Positions 6,708 to 6,751 of a stretch of 6,751 nucleotides of DNA are shown here, piece after piece. The notes beneath the pieces were generated by a model. It had not been told where the DNA came from. It ran no database searches and saw nothing but the letters and a program-made list of their open reading frames with translations. Position numbers and translations under genes: made by a program. Source of the stretch: Actinomycetes bacterium (GTDB lineage Bacteria > Actinomycetota > Actinomycetes > Propionibacteriales > Propionibacteriaceae); the NCBI GenBank assembly GCA_021794705.1, contig JAJYQH010000021.1, positions 1-6,751 of the forward strand, given 5' to 3'. Numbering within the stretch: position 1 is the first letter of the stretch; each line of letters opens with the position of its first letter.

Positions 6708-6735
6708 CCGGCCGCCAGGGGCGGGTTCCGGCCGG
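6708..6735 (+). repeat. GC-rich inverted repeat after the last permease gene
   Basis: CCGGCCG (6708-6714) and CGGCCGG (6729-6735) are complementary 7-bp arms around a 14-nt loop, starting five bases after the stop codon. No T-tract follows, and the window ends at 6751. It may be a weak terminator or a chance result of base composition. Confidence 0.25.
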
Positions 6736-6751
6736 CGCCGAGGACCGGCAA

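Noticed and set aside
5657..6751. Long minus-strand open frame antisense to the second permease
   Set aside because: Highly charged, repetitive translation without domains. It covers a clear permease with six membrane segments, so it is a shadow of that gene.
1..6751. Mobile elements, CRISPR arrays, tRNA or rRNA genes, or a defence system
   Set aside because: No terminal repeats, transposase or integrase motifs, regularly spaced repeats or RNA gene signatures were seen. All main frames are housekeeping or transport genes.

Overview
The window looks like ordinary chromosomal DNA from a high-GC Gram-positive bacterium, most likely an actinomycete. The evidence is very high G+C at third codon positions, strong GGAGG-type ribosome binding sites, an actinobacterial-style GltBD pair, and a sugar ABC transporter locus with no ATPase gene of its own. 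The genus cannot be fixed from this sequence. All six genes are on the + strand. I see no mobile element, CRISPR array, tRNA or rRNA.

Region 1 (1-3044) is nitrogen assimilation plus one extra gene. It holds the 3' end of gltB (glutamate synthase large subunit, truncated by the window edge) and a complete gltD (small subunit), which overlaps gltB by 8 nt. A stand-alone CHAD-domain gene follows gltD after only 17-18 nt and has its own ribosome binding site, so the three are probably co-transcribed. GltB and GltD together make glutamate from glutamine and 2-oxoglutarate. The CHAD protein is probably a polyphosphate-binding alpha-helical protein, and its link to GOGAT is not established.

Region 2 (3045-3253) is the only sizeable non-coding gap, about 209 nt. 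It contains a terminator-like nested hairpin just after the CHAD gene. Three perfect or near-perfect inverted repeats follow in close succession and lead up to a strong ribosome binding site. The first encloses a TANNNT-type -10 element, which suggests an operator overlapping a promoter. The next two would lie in the 5' untranslated leader.

Region 3 (3254-6703) is a CUT1-type carbohydrate ABC importer operon. It encodes a lipoprotein solute-binding protein, then two MalF/MalG-type permeases. An 11-bp perfect stem sits between the binding-protein and first permease genes, and the two permease genes overlap by ATGA. No ATPase, regulator or glycosidase gene is present within the window. Such operons in actinobacteria commonly use a shared MsiK-type ATPase. 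The last 48 nt hold only a GC-rich inverted repeat of uncertain meaning.

I found no convincing new biological system. The observations most worth checking are the tandem inverted repeats before the transporter operon and the close coupling of a CHAD gene to gltBD.
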